This document shows positions 29,746-37,582 of a stretch of 64,000 bases of DNA, in pieces. Below the pieces are notes generated by a model. That model was not told the DNA's origin. It did no database searches and was given only the letters and a program-made list of their open reading frames with translations. The stretch is taken from contig NZ_JANBBE010000001.1 of NCBI RefSeq assembly GCF_024648825.1, positions 744,001 through 808,000 on the forward strand, read 5' to 3'. Numbering within the stretch: position 1 is the stretch's first letter; the number at the start of each line of letters is the position of its first letter. The position numbers were made by a program, and so were the translations under genes. The DNA is from Lentzea californiensis. GTDB taxonomy: Bacteria > Actinomycetota > Actinomycetes > Mycobacteriales > Pseudonocardiaceae.

Positions 29746-29903
29746 TGATTCCCCCAGTGTCCGAATTGATCCATTTAGGACATCGGAGCACCGGAGGTCA
29801 GCGTTGCGTGTTCTGCGTCACTCCGACAGCGGATAGCCACCCATCTCGCACCCTCCCTCTCGCGCTAGTTAGCACGATATCGGATAGTACGAGTTCGTAG
29901 CAA

Positions 29904-30455
29904 TTATTCCTTGCCGTCGAGCGCGAGCCTCGTGCGGCGGTGAGCCGGGCCGAGTTCGCCGGACAGCACCTCCATCACCTGGCGCAACAGGTCGCGCAGG
30001 TGCTCCAGGTCGGCACCGGGCAGCACGGTGAAGAGGTCGCGCTCCCGTTCCGCCTGGCCAGCGACGATCCGCAGGAAGATCTCGCGACCCGCGTCGGTCA
30101 GCGTCGCGGGCAACGAGCGGCGGTCGCTCGGGTCGAGCGCGCGGACCACCAGACCGGCCTTCTCCAGCCGGTCGAGGCGGCTCGTGATCGTGGTGGCCGG
30201 GCTCAGGGTGCCGTTCGCGAGCTGCTTGGGCGTGAGCCGGTGCGGCGGCCCGATCCAGAAGAGCCGGGCGAGGATCTCGTAGTCCGCGCGGTTCAGCCCG
30301 TGCGGCGCGGCGATCTCCGTGGCGAGGAAGTCGAGGTACTTGCTGATCTGGTGCACCCGGTCGACCACGCCTTCGACCACCGGATCGATCGCCGGAACCA
30401 TGGCCCTCCACGACTCGACCTCGGCATCGGTGTCGTCCGCACCACGCTCGCCCAT
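29904..30455 (-). CDS. MarR-family regulator
   Basis: A 183-residue winged-helix regulator. The recognition helix region is TPKQLANGTLSPATTITSRLDRLEKAGLV, and the wing is ALDPSDRRSLPATLTDAG (about residues 95-120). The N-terminal acidic extension is longer than usual. It is divergent from the cation-diffusion transporter gene, with a 212-base gap that carries a stable hairpin; regulation of that transporter is possible but unproven. Confidence 0.88.
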   Translation of the reverse strand: MGERGADDTDAEVESWRAMVPAIDPVVEGVVDRVHQISKYLDFLATEIAAPHGLNRADYEILARLFWIGPPHRLTPKQLANGTLSPATTITSRLDRLEKAGLVVRALDPSDRRSLPATLTDAGREIFLRIVAGQAERERDLFTVLPGADLEHLRDLLRQVMEVLSGELGPAHRRTRLALDGKE

Positions 30456-30483
30456 TCCGCGATGGTAGTTGCGCCCGAACGCA

Positions 30484-30518
30484 GAACGGCCCGCGTCTCT
30501 CCCGGACGCGGGCCGTTC
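30484..30518. terminator. Hairpin between divergent genes
   Basis: Perfect 14-base stem (GAACGGCCCGCGTC / GACGCGGGCCGTTC) with a 7-base loop. It lies between two divergently transcribed genes, where no terminator is needed, so it may be a leader structure or the remnant of a lost gene's end. Confidence 0.55.
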
Positions 30519-30667
30519 CGTCTTACCCCCTGGTGATCAGCGTCCCCCCGGTGCGGATCCCGCCTGTAAGACACCTCAGACGCGCTCGATGTTGCCCCCG
30601 CCGCCGAATGTCACTCGAATGCAGTAGTGAACGGTTGCCCCGTGCCGTGCGGCTTAGGCTGATCGAC

Positions 30668-31648
30668 ATGAGCGAGAAGCCACAGGGCTCGGGCGAAAGC
30701 ACGCTGACCGTCGTCCTCGCACTGCTGGTCAACCTGGCCATCGCGGTCATGAAGGCCGTCGCGGGCGTTTTGACCGGATCGGCCGCGATCCTCTCCGAAG
30801 CCGCTCACTCGGTGGCCGACACGTTCACCGAGGCGCTCCTGCTGACGGCCCTGCGCCGTTCGGACCGGCCGGCTGACCGCCGCCACCCGTTCGGCTACGG
30901 CAAGGAGCGCTACTTCTGGTCGTTGCTCGCCGCGGTCTCGATCTTCGCCTCGGGCGCGATGTTCGCGTTCTACGAGGGTTTTCGCACGGTTTTCGGTGAG
31001 CCGGAAGAACAGACCCGGCCACTGGTCGGCTACGTCGTGCTGGGCCTGGCGTTCGTCCTGGAGTCCATCTCGTGGACGCAGGCGTTCCGGCAGGTCCGTT
31101 CCGAGTCCGCCGCGCACGGCCGCGGGTTCTGGGACTTCCTGCGCGTCTCCGACGACCCGACCGTGAAGACCGTCTTCCTGGAGGACTCGGCCGCACTGAT
31201 CGGACTGGTGCTGGCGTTCGCGGGCCTCGGCCTGCACCAGCTGACCGGCTCGTCGCTGTGGGACGGCCTCGCGTCGCTGGCGATCGGCCTGCTGCTCGCG
31301 ACGGTGGCCTATGTGCTGGCGCGCACCAACCGCGGCCTGCTGATCGGGCAACAGGCCGACCCGGTGGTGGTCAAGGCGATCTGGCGCCGGCTGAGCGAAC
31401 TGCCCGAGGTCGACGCCGTCGTGGACGTCCTGACCATGTCGATCGGCACCGACCGCGTGCTGCTGTGCGCGCGACTCGACTTCGACGACGCGCTGACGGC
31501 GCACCAGCTGGAAGACGCGTGCGTGCGCATCTCCGCGGAGCTGCGCACGCAGTTCACCGACCTGGACGAGATCTTCCTCGAACCCGTCCCGCGCACCGAT
31601 CCCGAACTGCGCCGGCGGGTGCTGGAGCGGTACGGCGACCTGAGTTAG
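30668..31648 (+). CDS. Cation diffusion facilitator transporter
   Basis: A 326-residue CDF protein that would export divalent metals (zinc, cobalt, manganese or iron) by proton antiport. Six membrane helices are seen. Helix 2 has the metal-site motif [16 protein letters not shown] (HxxxD), and helix 5 the second site [13 protein letters not shown]. The [12 protein letters not shown] loop is typical. The C-terminal cytoplasmic domain (about residues 230-320) has the CDF ferredoxin-like fold. The ATG at 30668 was chosen over a longer reading. Its stop overlaps the dcd stop on the other strand by four bases. Confidence 0.92.
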   Translation: MSEKPQGSGESTLTVVLALLVNLAIAVMKAVAGVLTGSAAILSEAAHSVADTFTEALLLTALRRSDRPADRRHPFGYGKERYFWSLLAAVSIFASGAMFAFYEGFRTVFGEPEEQTRPLVGYVVLGLAFVLESISWTQAFRQVRSESAAHGRGFWDFLRVSDDPTVKTVFLEDSAALIGLVLAFAGLGLHQLTGSSLWDGLASLAIGLLLATVAYVLARTNRGLLIGQQADPVVVKAIWRRLSELPEVDAVVDVLTMSIGTDRVLLCARLDFDDALTAHQLEDACVRISAELRTQFTDLDEIFLEPVPRTDPELRRRVLERYGDLS

Positions 31649-32226
31649 CGGCGCGTGTCGGTCTGGTGGAAGTTCAGGTAGGCGCGGCTCGGCGTCGGCC
31701 CGCGCTGGCCCTGGTACCGGCTGCCGGCCTGCTTCGAGCCGTACGGGTGCTCCGCCGGGCTCGACAGCTTGAACAGGCACAGCTGCCCGATCTTCATCCC
31801 GGGGTGCAGCGTGATGGGCAGGTTCGCGACGTTCGACAACTCCAGCGTGATGTGGCCGGAGAAGCCGGGGTCGATGAAGCCCGCGGTGGAGTGCGTGAGC
31901 AGACCGAGCCTGCCCAGGCTGGACTTGCCCTCGAGCCGGCCGGCGAGGTCGTCCGGCAGCGTCACCATCTCGTAGGTCGACCCGAGCACGAACTCGCCGG
32001 GGTGCAGCACGAACCGCTCACCCTCCGGCGTCTCGACCAGGCTCGTCAGCTCGTCCTGCTGCTGCGCGGGGTCGATGTGGGTGTACTTGGTGTTGTTGAA
32101 GACCCGGAAGAACCGGTCCAGCCGCACGTCGAAGCTCGACGGCTGGAGCATCTCGGCGTCGAAGGGGTCGAGGACGAGACGGCCTGACTCGACCTCTTTG
32201 CGCAGATCCTGGTCACTCAGCAGCAC
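31645..32226 (-). CDS. dcd: dCTP deaminase (possibly dUMP-forming)
   Basis: A 193-residue enzyme that deaminates dCTP, supplying dUTP/dUMP for thymidylate synthesis. Family blocks are [16 protein letters not shown] (29-44), [27 protein letters not shown] and the C-terminal [12 protein letters not shown]. The actinobacterial type is often bifunctional, releasing dUMP directly; the sequence cannot settle this. It starts with GTG at 32226, 73 bases from the tRNA-Gly gene. Confidence 0.95.
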   Translation of the reverse strand: MLLSDQDLRKEVESGRLVLDPFDAEMLQPSSFDVRLDRFFRVFNNTKYTHIDPAQQQDELTSLVETPEGERFVLHPGEFVLGSTYEMVTLPDDLAGRLEGKSSLGRLGLLTHSTAGFIDPGFSGHITLELSNVANLPITLHPGMKIGQLCLFKLSSPAEHPYGSKQAGSRYQGQRGPTPSRAYLNFHQTDTRR

Positions 32227-32298
32227 CCGGACAGGCTAACCGAAGCGGGCGCACCGCCGGCTCCCGCGCTGTGTATGATCGGCGGCGAGCTTGCTCAC

Positions 32299-32372
32299 GC
32301 GGGTGTAGTTCATTGGTAGAACGACAGCTTCCCAAGCTGTAGAGGCGGGTTCGATTCCCGTCACCCGCTCCA
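32299..32372 (+). tRNA. tRNA-Gly (anticodon CCC)
   Basis: A complete tRNA cloverleaf: acceptor GCGGGTG pairs with CACCCGC, D arm TAGTTCATTGGTAGAA, anticodon loop TTCCCAA in a 5-base ACAGC/GCTGT stem, T-arm GCGGGTTCGATTCCCGT, and encoded CCA. The anticodon CCC reads GGG. This gene is the integration site of the downstream mobile element; its 3' 44 bases are now supplied by the element, so the tRNA remains functional. Confidence 0.97.
32329..32372 (+). repeat. attL: tRNA 3'-end copy
   Basis: 44-base direct repeat running from the anticodon loop to the CCA end of tRNA-Gly. It is identical at all 44 positions to 53395-53438. Beyond it the similarity continues in a weaker form through the terminator hairpin into TTTGATC...GGTACGTC, showing that the element carried its own copy of the host's tRNA downstream region. 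Confidence 0.95.
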
Positions 32373-32424
32373 ACAGCGAAGGCCCTGGTCAGAGTCACAT
32401 CCGACTCGCCAGGGCCTTCGCTGT
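32373..32424 (+). terminator. Element-derived tRNA terminator
   Basis: Perfect 16-base outer stem (ACAGCGAAGGCCCTGG / CCAGGGCCTTCGCTGT) directly after the tRNA CCA end. It is a diverged relative of the host terminator found after attR at 53442-53482. Confidence 0.8.
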
Positions 32425-32463
32425 TTGATCTCGTGGGTACGTCACCGTGCTGTTTACGTGCGG

Positions 32464-32584
32464 TTAGCCAACTGTAGCGAGCACGCCAGCGTGTCCGTCG
32501 TCCTCTTCGGTGGTCCTCCCACGCTCCCAATCGACCAGGACACTCAAGCCACGAGCGATCTCCTGATCAGCCGCACCGGTCGCT
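32464..32584 (-). pseudogene. Relic of an integrase 3' end
   Basis: Reading the minus strand, about 36 codons (DQEIARGLSVLVDWERG ... GHAGVLATVG, stop at 32464-32466) match the last residues of the intact integrase at 33775-34956 (DQEIARGLSGLVDRERG ... GQAGVLAQIG), stop codon included. Upstream of this piece the frame is immediately broken by a stop. It is therefore the tail of a second, related integrase gene, placed right beside attL where an AICE integrase normally ends. Confidence 0.85.
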
Positions 32585-32672
32585 CACAAGTCCCGCCAAG
32601 GCTCGCGGAGTACCGGAACACAGTGGGGACACTCTCCAGGACACCGCGAGACCTCTTGCAGAGAAGGCGGCA

Positions 32673-32715
32673 TGCTACGACTCTTCTTGAGCACCTATCA
32701 AGAAGAGTCGTAGCA
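32673..32715 (-). terminator. Perfect inverted repeat after the toxin gene
   Basis: 18-base perfect stem (TGCTACGACTCTTCTTGA / TCAAGAAGAGTCGTAGCA) with a 7-base loop, directly abutting the stop codon of the RelE-like gene at 32716. It is AT-richer than the host average. Confidence 0.75.
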
Positions 32716-32955
32716 TTAGACGATTTCCAGAATATCAACCGTGCCACCATAAGGATCAACACTATAGATGATTCTGTACTGCTCCCGCTTAACTACCAGG
32801 CGACCTTGAAGCTTTCCACTCAACGGTACACCAAGAGTTTCCGGCTGCTTGGCAAGCTTTTCCCTGATGAAGTTCACCACAGGAGTAGCAACTCGCGCAG
32901 GCAACCGACTAAGCCTCGCCATGGCCTCTGGAGCAATCCGCACCTGGTAATTCAC
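32716..32955 (-). CDS. RelE/ParE-family toxin (second of two)
   Basis: A 79-residue RelE-like protein: an N-terminal strand and helices (YQVRIAPEAMARLSRLP), a central SGKLQGRLVVKREQYRIIYSVD beta sheet with the basic residues typical of the active site, and a final strand VDILEIV. In the family these proteins cleave mRNA on the ribosome or poison gyrase. The usual short C-terminal helix after LEIV is missing, so it may be slightly truncated. It lies 19 bases downstream of another RelE-like gene and is followed by a perfect hairpin. Confidence 0.75.
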   Translation of the reverse strand: MNYQVRIAPEAMARLSRLPARVATPVVNFIREKLAKQPETLGVPLSGKLQGRLVVKREQYRIIYSVDPYGGTVDILEIV

Positions 32956-32974
32956 CGCGCGCGCTCCTTGATGG

Positions 32975-33274
32975 TCAATTTACACCCGGATAAGGCGTTG
33001 GCTGAAACTCAAGGATCTCAATAACATCCTTGCCGATTCGGTAAATTACCCGAAACTTCCTTCGCCTCGCCGAGTGATTTCCCTTCAGCTTGCCGGAGAG
33101 TTTGCGGCCATATTCGCCAAACTCTGTCGGGTCGAACCTCAACTCGTTGTAGATGAAACTCATAGCAGTCTCAGCGAGATGCCGTGGACGCAACTCTTGA
33201 AGACTCTTTTCGGCCTGCAGGCTCATGCGCACTTCGTAAGGAGAGCGAGACCCATCGTTGGTGAGCTTCGTCAT
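32975..33274 (-). CDS. RelE/ParE-family toxin (first of two)
   Basis: A 99-residue RelE-like protein with a slightly longer N-terminus. Helix YEVRMSLQAEKSLQELRPRH, then YGRKLSGKLKGNHSARRRKFRVIYRIGKDVIEILEF, carry the family pattern of basic residues (K, R, R, R) before the strand IYRI. It shares the SGKLKG/SGKLQG core with the next gene but otherwise differs, so the pair is an old duplication or two independent toxins. The antitoxin gene is 86 bases upstream. Confidence 0.78.
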   Translation of the reverse strand: MTKLTNDGSRSPYEVRMSLQAEKSLQELRPRHLAETAMSFIYNELRFDPTEFGEYGRKLSGKLKGNHSARRRKFRVIYRIGKDVIEILEFQPTPYPGVN

Positions 33275-33360
33275 GATGCAACCACCATAGCGCCAAAGAA
33301 CAAGCCTTGTCTAGCACCAGGACGCACACGTTACTTGTGTACATACATCCGTGCAGAACC

Positions 33361-33645
33361 TCACGCTCGCCGCTTCAGCGACTCAATCAGCTCATCGATG
33401 TTGGCGATCTTGCCCTGGGCCAGATCTTCCTCCGCTTGGCGGATTGCGTTTAGAACCTCACTCTGGTTGTCACCCCTGGAGAGGATCTCAATGGTCTCCT
33501 CCAGCCCCTCCAGTTCCGCAGGAGCGATGAGGACGGCCGCATCCACACCATGCTTGGTCAAGGTGATGCGTTCATGGTTGCTCTCAACCTGAGCTACAAG
33601 GTCAGACAGTTGATTACGGGCACTAGCGAGCGGAATCCTGATCAT
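33361..33645 (-). CDS. Phd/YefM-family antitoxin
   Basis: A 94-residue antitoxin. The N-terminal fold is the Phd/YefM DNA-binding type (IRIPLASARNQLSDLVAQV, ITLTKHGVDAAVLIAPAELEGLEE); the acidic helical C-terminus (AEEDLAQGKIANIDELIESLKRR) would block a toxin. ATG at 33645 is preferred to an ATG at 33663 because the inverted repeat 33648-33671, a probable operator, ends just before it. It should control both RelE-like toxins downstream on one transcript. Confidence 0.85.
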   Translation of the reverse strand: MIRIPLASARNQLSDLVAQVESNHERITLTKHGVDAAVLIAPAELEGLEETIEILSRGDNQSEVLNAIRQAEEDLAQGKIANIDELIESLKRRA

Positions 33646-33647
33646 AG

Positions 33648-33671
33648 ACAGAATTCTAGCCATAATTCTGT
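33648..33671 (-). promoter_or_regulatory. Toxin-antitoxin operator
   Basis: Perfect inverted repeat ACAGAATT-N8-AATTCTGT just before the antitoxin start. Phd-type antitoxins bind such sites to repress their own operon. Confidence 0.7.
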
Positions 33672-33728
33672 GAAATTGCAGCGTGGTTACCTAGCACGGG
33701 CATCTGACCAGCAGCGCACGAGCGTCCT

Positions 33729-33775
33729 AAGTGGATGTGGGCAGCACAAGCATCTTGTGCTGCCCACATCCACTT
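33729..33775 (-). terminator. Very strong terminator after the integrase
   Basis: Perfect 22-base stem (starting AAGTGGATGTGGGCAGCAC) with a 3-base CAT loop. It overlaps the integrase stop by one base and insulates the int operon from the toxin-antitoxin block. Confidence 0.85.
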
Positions 33776-34956
33776 CAGCCGATCTGAGCGAGCACGCCGG
33801 CCTGTCCGTCGTCGTCCTCATCGGTGGCCTTCATCCCACGCTCCCGATCGACCAGGCCGCTCAGTCCACGAGCGATCTCCTGATCGGCCTCGCTGGTCGC
33901 GTGCTGGTAGATCATCGCCGCGCGTGGACTGTCATGGCCCATTCGCGCCATCAGGTCCTTGGTGCTGGCCTTGGTGCGAGCGGCGAGCGTGTTCCCGGTG
34001 TGCCGCAGGTCGTGAAAGTGCAGGTGAGGAACACCCACCGCTTTCACTGCCGCTTTCCAGCCGGTACGCGGGTTGAAGTCGCCCCGCCGAAGCGGGTTGC
34101 CGCGCTTCCCTGTGAACACCCAGGCATCCGGCTTGGAGCCGGTGAACTCGTCCAGGTGGGCGAGCAGGTCTGCACGAATCGCCTCAGGAACGGCGACCGT
34201 ACGCAGGCCTGCACGAGACTTCGGCGGCCCGTAGATCAGCCCACGACCGGGCAGTTCGACGAAGGCACCACGAACCCGCACCAAGCTTGCGTCCGGCGCG
34301 ATGTCCTGCCGTCGAAGAGCGGTGATCTCGCCCCATCGCAGCGTTGCGAACGCGGCGAGGAGCACGAACGCCCGGTACCGCTTCTCTGCCATCCGAGAGG
34401 CCAGATCGAACACCTGGGCCACGGTCAGCACCGGCCGCTCATCCGGATTCTCGGATCCAGCGCCGCGCACCTGGCAAGGGTTGCGCGGGATGATCCGGTC
34501 TTCGTTCGCTGCCGTCATGAGCACGGCTCGCAGCAAGCGGTAGGCCTTGGCTGTCATTGACGCCGACACGCCCTCACGAAGAAGCTTGGCTCTCCACGTT
34601 CGGATCATCGGGGTGTCGAGCTTCCCCAACGGCGTGTCACCGAGGTGTGGAGTCACGTACTTGGTGAGCAGCCAGTTGTAGAGATGCACCGTGCGCGGAC
34701 GCAGACCAGGACGTTCGTTGACCCAGCTCTCTGCGTAGTCCCGCAGCCTGATCTTGGCTTGTTCCGGGTCCATCCACTCGCTCCGCAGAATCGCGCCCTC
34801 GACGTGCACGAGCCAGCGGTCCGCATCCTTCTCCGTCGCGAACGTCTCCGGTGCGTTGTGCCGCTTCTCGTCCGGCCCGAGATAGCTCGCCTGAAAGCGC
34901 CCTGATGGCAACTTCCGCACCCAGCCGAAACGGCGACGTCCCTTCCTGCGCGCCAT
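33775..34956 (-). CDS. int: Tyrosine site-specific integrase
   Basis: A 393-residue phage-type integrase that recombines attP with the tRNA-Gly attB. It has an N-terminal arm-binding domain (1-60), a core-binding SAM-like domain (65-165), and a catalytic domain with Arg207 (TLRWGE), Lys246 (PPKSR), His315 and Arg318 (HFHDLRHTG), His341 (MGHDS) and the nucleophile Tyr350 (MIYQHAT), all conserved. The Asp/Glu-rich C-terminal tail is matched by the relic at 32464. It is coupled to the excisionase gene by a one-base overlap (TGATG). Confidence 0.95.
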   Translation of the reverse strand: MARRKGRRRFGWVRKLPSGRFQASYLGPDEKRHNAPETFATEKDADRWLVHVEGAILRSEWMDPEQAKIRLRDYAESWVNERPGLRPRTVHLYNWLLTKYVTPHLGDTPLGKLDTPMIRTWRAKLLREGVSASMTAKAYRLLRAVLMTAANEDRIIPRNPCQVRGAGSENPDERPVLTVAQVFDLASRMAEKRYRAFVLLAAFATLRWGEITALRRQDIAPDASLVRVRGAFVELPGRGLIYGPPKSRAGLRTVAVPEAIRADLLAHLDEFTGSKPDAWVFTGKRGNPLRRGDFNPRTGWKAAVKAVGVPHLHFHDLRHTGNTLAARTKASTKDLMARMGHDSPRAAMIYQHATSEADQEIARGLSGLVDRERGMKATDEDDDGQAGVLAQIG

Positions 34957-35186
34957 CAGCCCGCCCTCCTCAGGTCGCGACGAACGGACTCGGCGGTGAT
35001 CGGCTCGACCTTGCCCGCCTGGACGAACGCCTCTAGGTCCACACGCTTGAGCCGGACATGCCGGCCGAGCTTGTAGAAGGTGATGCGCCGATCAGCGATC
35101 AGGCGCCGAATGAAGCGCACTGAGGTGCCGAGGTAGTCGGCTGACTCCTCCACTGAGTAGTGCTCGTCCATTCGTGCGGATGTCAT
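34956..35186 (-). CDS. xis: Excisionase (MerR-type helix-turn-helix)
   Basis: A 76-residue small DNA-binding protein (YSVEESADYLGTSVRFIRRLIADRRI, then YKLGRHVRLKRVDLEAFV), the form of AICE Xis proteins that bend attL/attR and direct excision. Its start lies inside the last codons of rep (ATGAC overlap), and its stop overlaps the int start, so rep-xis-int is a single coupled operon, as in pSAM2. Confidence 0.88.
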   Translation of the reverse strand: MTSARMDEHYSVEESADYLGTSVRFIRRLIADRRITFYKLGRHVRLKRVDLEAFVQAGKVEPITAESVRRDLRRAG

Positions 35187-36514
35187 GCCGCTTCCTCCTG
35201 TTCGTACTTGCGTTGGCGTTGAGCTCGGACCCGTTCGGCGATGCCGGCGGCGAGTTCGCGTTCCGCGTCGTTGTCATAGCCGGACCCGACGTACTGCCAG
35301 TCGTTGACAATGACCACGGCCGCCGGATCGAGTTCGAGGCGCTCGAACATTTCGAGCGTCCGGAACGTGCGGCGTTCTTCGCGGATGGCGCGGAACGTCG
35401 TGGAGTAGTGCTTGGACTTGGTGAGGAAGTGGCCGCGGAACCCGAGCATGTGCGCCCACTTACGGAGGTTCAGTTCCTCGAAGTCGGCCAGACCGCCGAG
35501 GTCCCACGCGGTCTGCACCATCCGCCGGTGGTGCTCTGAGATCTGGAGGATGTCGATGTCTAGCTGGGAGCGGATCGGCCGGTCCGCCGTGTCCTTCGCT
35601 CCGGTGCCCTTGGTGGCGTACTTGGCGACGTAGCCCGCCAGCCGGGCCTCACTGATCTCGCCGGACTCGTCCTCGACCTGGGAGCCTCGGATTCCCTTGG
35701 TGTCGACCTGTTCGCCCCACAGCAGGCGCAGCGCCGAGCCATCCGGCCGCGTGGTGTCGATCCGCACCGCCCGAGCCGCCGCCTTGATGCAGTCGCCGAG
35801 CAGTTCGGCCGTGGCCCAGGCCGGAGCGGGGTCGTGAGGCCCGTCGGGACCGTCGATGCGAACGACGGCGTGGAAGTGGACCAGCCCCCGCCGCTGGTAT
35901 TCGGCGACCTTGGCGTAGGAGAGCCGCGCGTGGTCCTTGAACTCGGAGACCTTCAGGCCGGCCGCGCCAGCGAGCTTGCGGCGCAGGGCGATCGTGAACC
36001 GGTGCCACAGCTTGCCCGCGTGTGCCTGCCAGAGCACCGCGCCGGTGTAGTCGTAGGTACCGGGGTCGACGGCACCGCCGATGCGGGGATCGTCGCCGTG
36101 GTGCCATTCGCCGCAGCCCGTGCAGGGCCGGACCTTGCCAGTCGTGGCGATCGGGCGGTTGTGGACCGGTCCGAACGACGGGGCGGTGAGCGTCGCGAAC
36201 ACGCGAGGCTTCTCAGACACCGTCTCGGGAACGCCCTTGGAGCCACCGGCCAGACCGGCGTGCATCAGGTGGTAGGCGTCGGCCGAGTACCGGTCGGAGC
36301 ATGCCGGGCAGACCGACTCGCGGCGGTTGCCACACGGGACCATGACGTCCCCGCCGATGTGCTCGATCAGCCCGCCGTTGAGGTCCTGGAGTTGGAAGGC
36401 GCCGGACAACCGGATGGGTGCGGCGCATCCGCCGATCGCGGTCACCCGATCTCGCCATGCCCGGAAGTCGACCGCCTTTACTCGCGCGGTGATGCGGTCT
36501 TCCAGGGTGAGCAC
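35183..36514 (-). CDS. repSA: RepSA-like replication initiator
   Basis: A 443-residue protein of the AICE replication initiator family (RepSA of pSAM2). Cysteine pairs suggest zinc binding (CPACSDRY near 69-76; CTGCGEWHHG near 130-139). The HFHAVVRI segment near residue 214, with nearby tyrosines (YAKVAEYQRRG), has the look of a rolling-circle HUH-type motif. In AICEs it starts replication of the excised circle, needed for transfer. The promoter must lie in 36515-36548. Confidence 0.88.
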   Translation of the reverse strand: MLTLEDRITARVKAVDFRAWRDRVTAIGGCAAPIRLSGAFQLQDLNGGLIEHIGGDVMVPCGNRRESVCPACSDRYSADAYHLMHAGLAGGSKGVPETVSEKPRVFATLTAPSFGPVHNRPIATTGKVRPCTGCGEWHHGDDPRIGGAVDPGTYDYTGAVLWQAHAGKLWHRFTIALRRKLAGAAGLKVSEFKDHARLSYAKVAEYQRRGLVHFHAVVRIDGPDGPHDPAPAWATAELLGDCIKAAARAVRIDTTRPDGSALRLLWGEQVDTKGIRGSQVEDESGEISEARLAGYVAKYATKGTGAKDTADRPIRSQLDIDILQISEHHRRMVQTAWDLGGLADFEELNLRKWAHMLGFRGHFLTKSKHYSTTFRAIREERRTFRTLEMFERLELDPAAVVIVNDWQYVGSGYDNDAERELAAGIAERVRAQRQRKYEQEEAA

Positions 36515-36548
36515 GGATGCCCTCCTTTCGTTGCGGGAAAACGAAAAA

Positions 36549-36582
36549 GCGGGGCACGACCGGTGTTCTGGTCATGCCCCGC
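36549..36582 (-). terminator. Terminator between transfer genes and rep
   Basis: Stem GCGGGGCA / TGCCCCGC extended by GACC / GGTC after one mismatch. On the minus strand it is followed by a U-rich run (GCUUUUUCGUUUU). It ends the operon that finishes at 36597. Confidence 0.8.
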
Positions 36583-36596
36583 GTGGTTGAGATGGG

Positions 36597-37388
36597 TCAG
36601 GCAGCGAGTTGCGCAGCGAGCCGCGCGGCGTACTCCTCAGGCACGTTGAGCGCGTCTTGGATGTCTTGCGCGGTGAGCGCTCGCCCCTCCGCGTGCACCT
36701 CGTTCGCCTTGGCGTCCAGCGCACCTTGCAGGTGTCCGGGAAGCCTCAGAGCGGTTCGAGCGGGTGCTGGTTGGGTCACAGCGTTCGAAGGTGTGGACGT
36801 TGGCGCAGGAACGATCTCGGCGGCCTTGTCACGCGCGGTGTTGCAGCGTGCCTGGATCACCGGCATGACTTCGGCGAGCAGGAAGACCACGAGCGGGATC
36901 ACGAGGTGCAGGAACACCATCCCGGCGTTGATCTGTCCGTCCGGTGGCCGCAGTGACGACCACACGTTGGTAATGAGCGTTGCACCGAGCAGCACCCGCT
37001 TGAGCCACTTGACCGGCCGGTCATCGACCGCCAGGCCGTGAGCGAGCATCTGCGCTTCCCACCGTAGGAGCGTGATCAGGATTCCGGCGAAGGCCGGTTC
37101 CACGAGCCACGCACCCCACCACATCGGATCAGAAGGCCCGAGGTGTCCGGCGAGGAACGCTTGCACGCCGGTTGCGGTGAAGCCGAGGCCGCAGGTCAGG
37201 AAGCACCACATGGAGCGCGTCACCGAGACCCTGAACCGGTCCGCCTGCACGGCCGCCAGCAACGGGTTAGCGGTGAGCTTGTGGATGTCCTGCGCCTCAT
37301 CGAGCTGTGCCCGCAGCCGTCGAACGGTGCGAGTCTCGCGCGGTTCTTCAGGCCCGATTTCGTTGCTGTGATCGGACTTCTCGGACAC
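36597..37388 (-). CDS. SpdB/DUF2637-like AICE transfer membrane protein
   Basis: A 263-residue protein with four membrane helices (about residues 58-80, 89-109, 130-147 and 156-176) and a Pro/Ala-rich soluble C-terminus ending in a helical EEYAARLAAQLAA. The layout matches the DUF2637/SpdB proteins that help intramycelial spreading of AICEs, probably as a pore partner of TraB. GTG at 37388 with AGGTGG just upstream is the chosen start; the longer open frame is an overlap with other genes. Confidence 0.75.
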   Translation of the reverse strand: MSEKSDHSNEIGPEEPRETRTVRRLRAQLDEAQDIHKLTANPLLAAVQADRFRVSVTRSMWCFLTCGLGFTATGVQAFLAGHLGPSDPMWWGAWLVEPAFAGILITLLRWEAQMLAHGLAVDDRPVKWLKRVLLGATLITNVWSSLRPPDGQINAGMVFLHLVIPLVVFLLAEVMPVIQARCNTARDKAAEIVPAPTSTPSNAVTQPAPARTALRLPGHLQGALDAKANEVHAEGRALTAQDIQDALNVPEEYAARLAAQLAA

Positions 37389-37396
37389 CAGGCCAC

Positions 37397-37582
37397 CTAC
37401 TCCCCGTGTGCTGCCTTGAGGAGCAGGCACCCCAGCCACAGCAGCTCGACGGCGAGCACCAGGCACCCGACGAAGCCGAACAGCAGGTACATGCAGATCA
37501 GGGAGGTCACCACGGCGGTTGCCATGTGCGCGATGCGAACGAAGCCGCGGAGGTTGATCGGGACAGCGAGCACGAGCTTCAT
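37397..37582 (-). CDS. Small two-helix membrane protein
   Basis: A 61-residue protein made of two hydrophobic helices (IAHMATAVVTSLICMYLLFG and VGCLVLAVELLWLGCLLL). Its ATG overlaps the whiB stop by one base and it ends 8 bases before the SpdB-like start. It is probably a spread-type (Spd) accessory protein of the element. Confidence 0.65.
   Translation of the reverse strand: MKLVLAVPINLRGFVRIAHMATAVVTSLICMYLLFGFVGCLVLAVELLWLGCLLLKAAHGE

Noticed and set aside
32213-32530. Minus-strand frame over the tRNA and terminator
   Set aside because: Contains the GDGNRTRLYSLG string known from spurious proteins predicted across tRNA genes.
32425-33024. Plus-strand frame resembling another plus frame at 33550-34560
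   Set aside because: Both are antisense to integrase tails; the similarity is explained by the int relic on the minus strand.
33300-33360. CRISPR or other short-repeat array in the element
   Set aside because: Searched by eye for regularly spaced repeats; none with uniform spacers found in the window.
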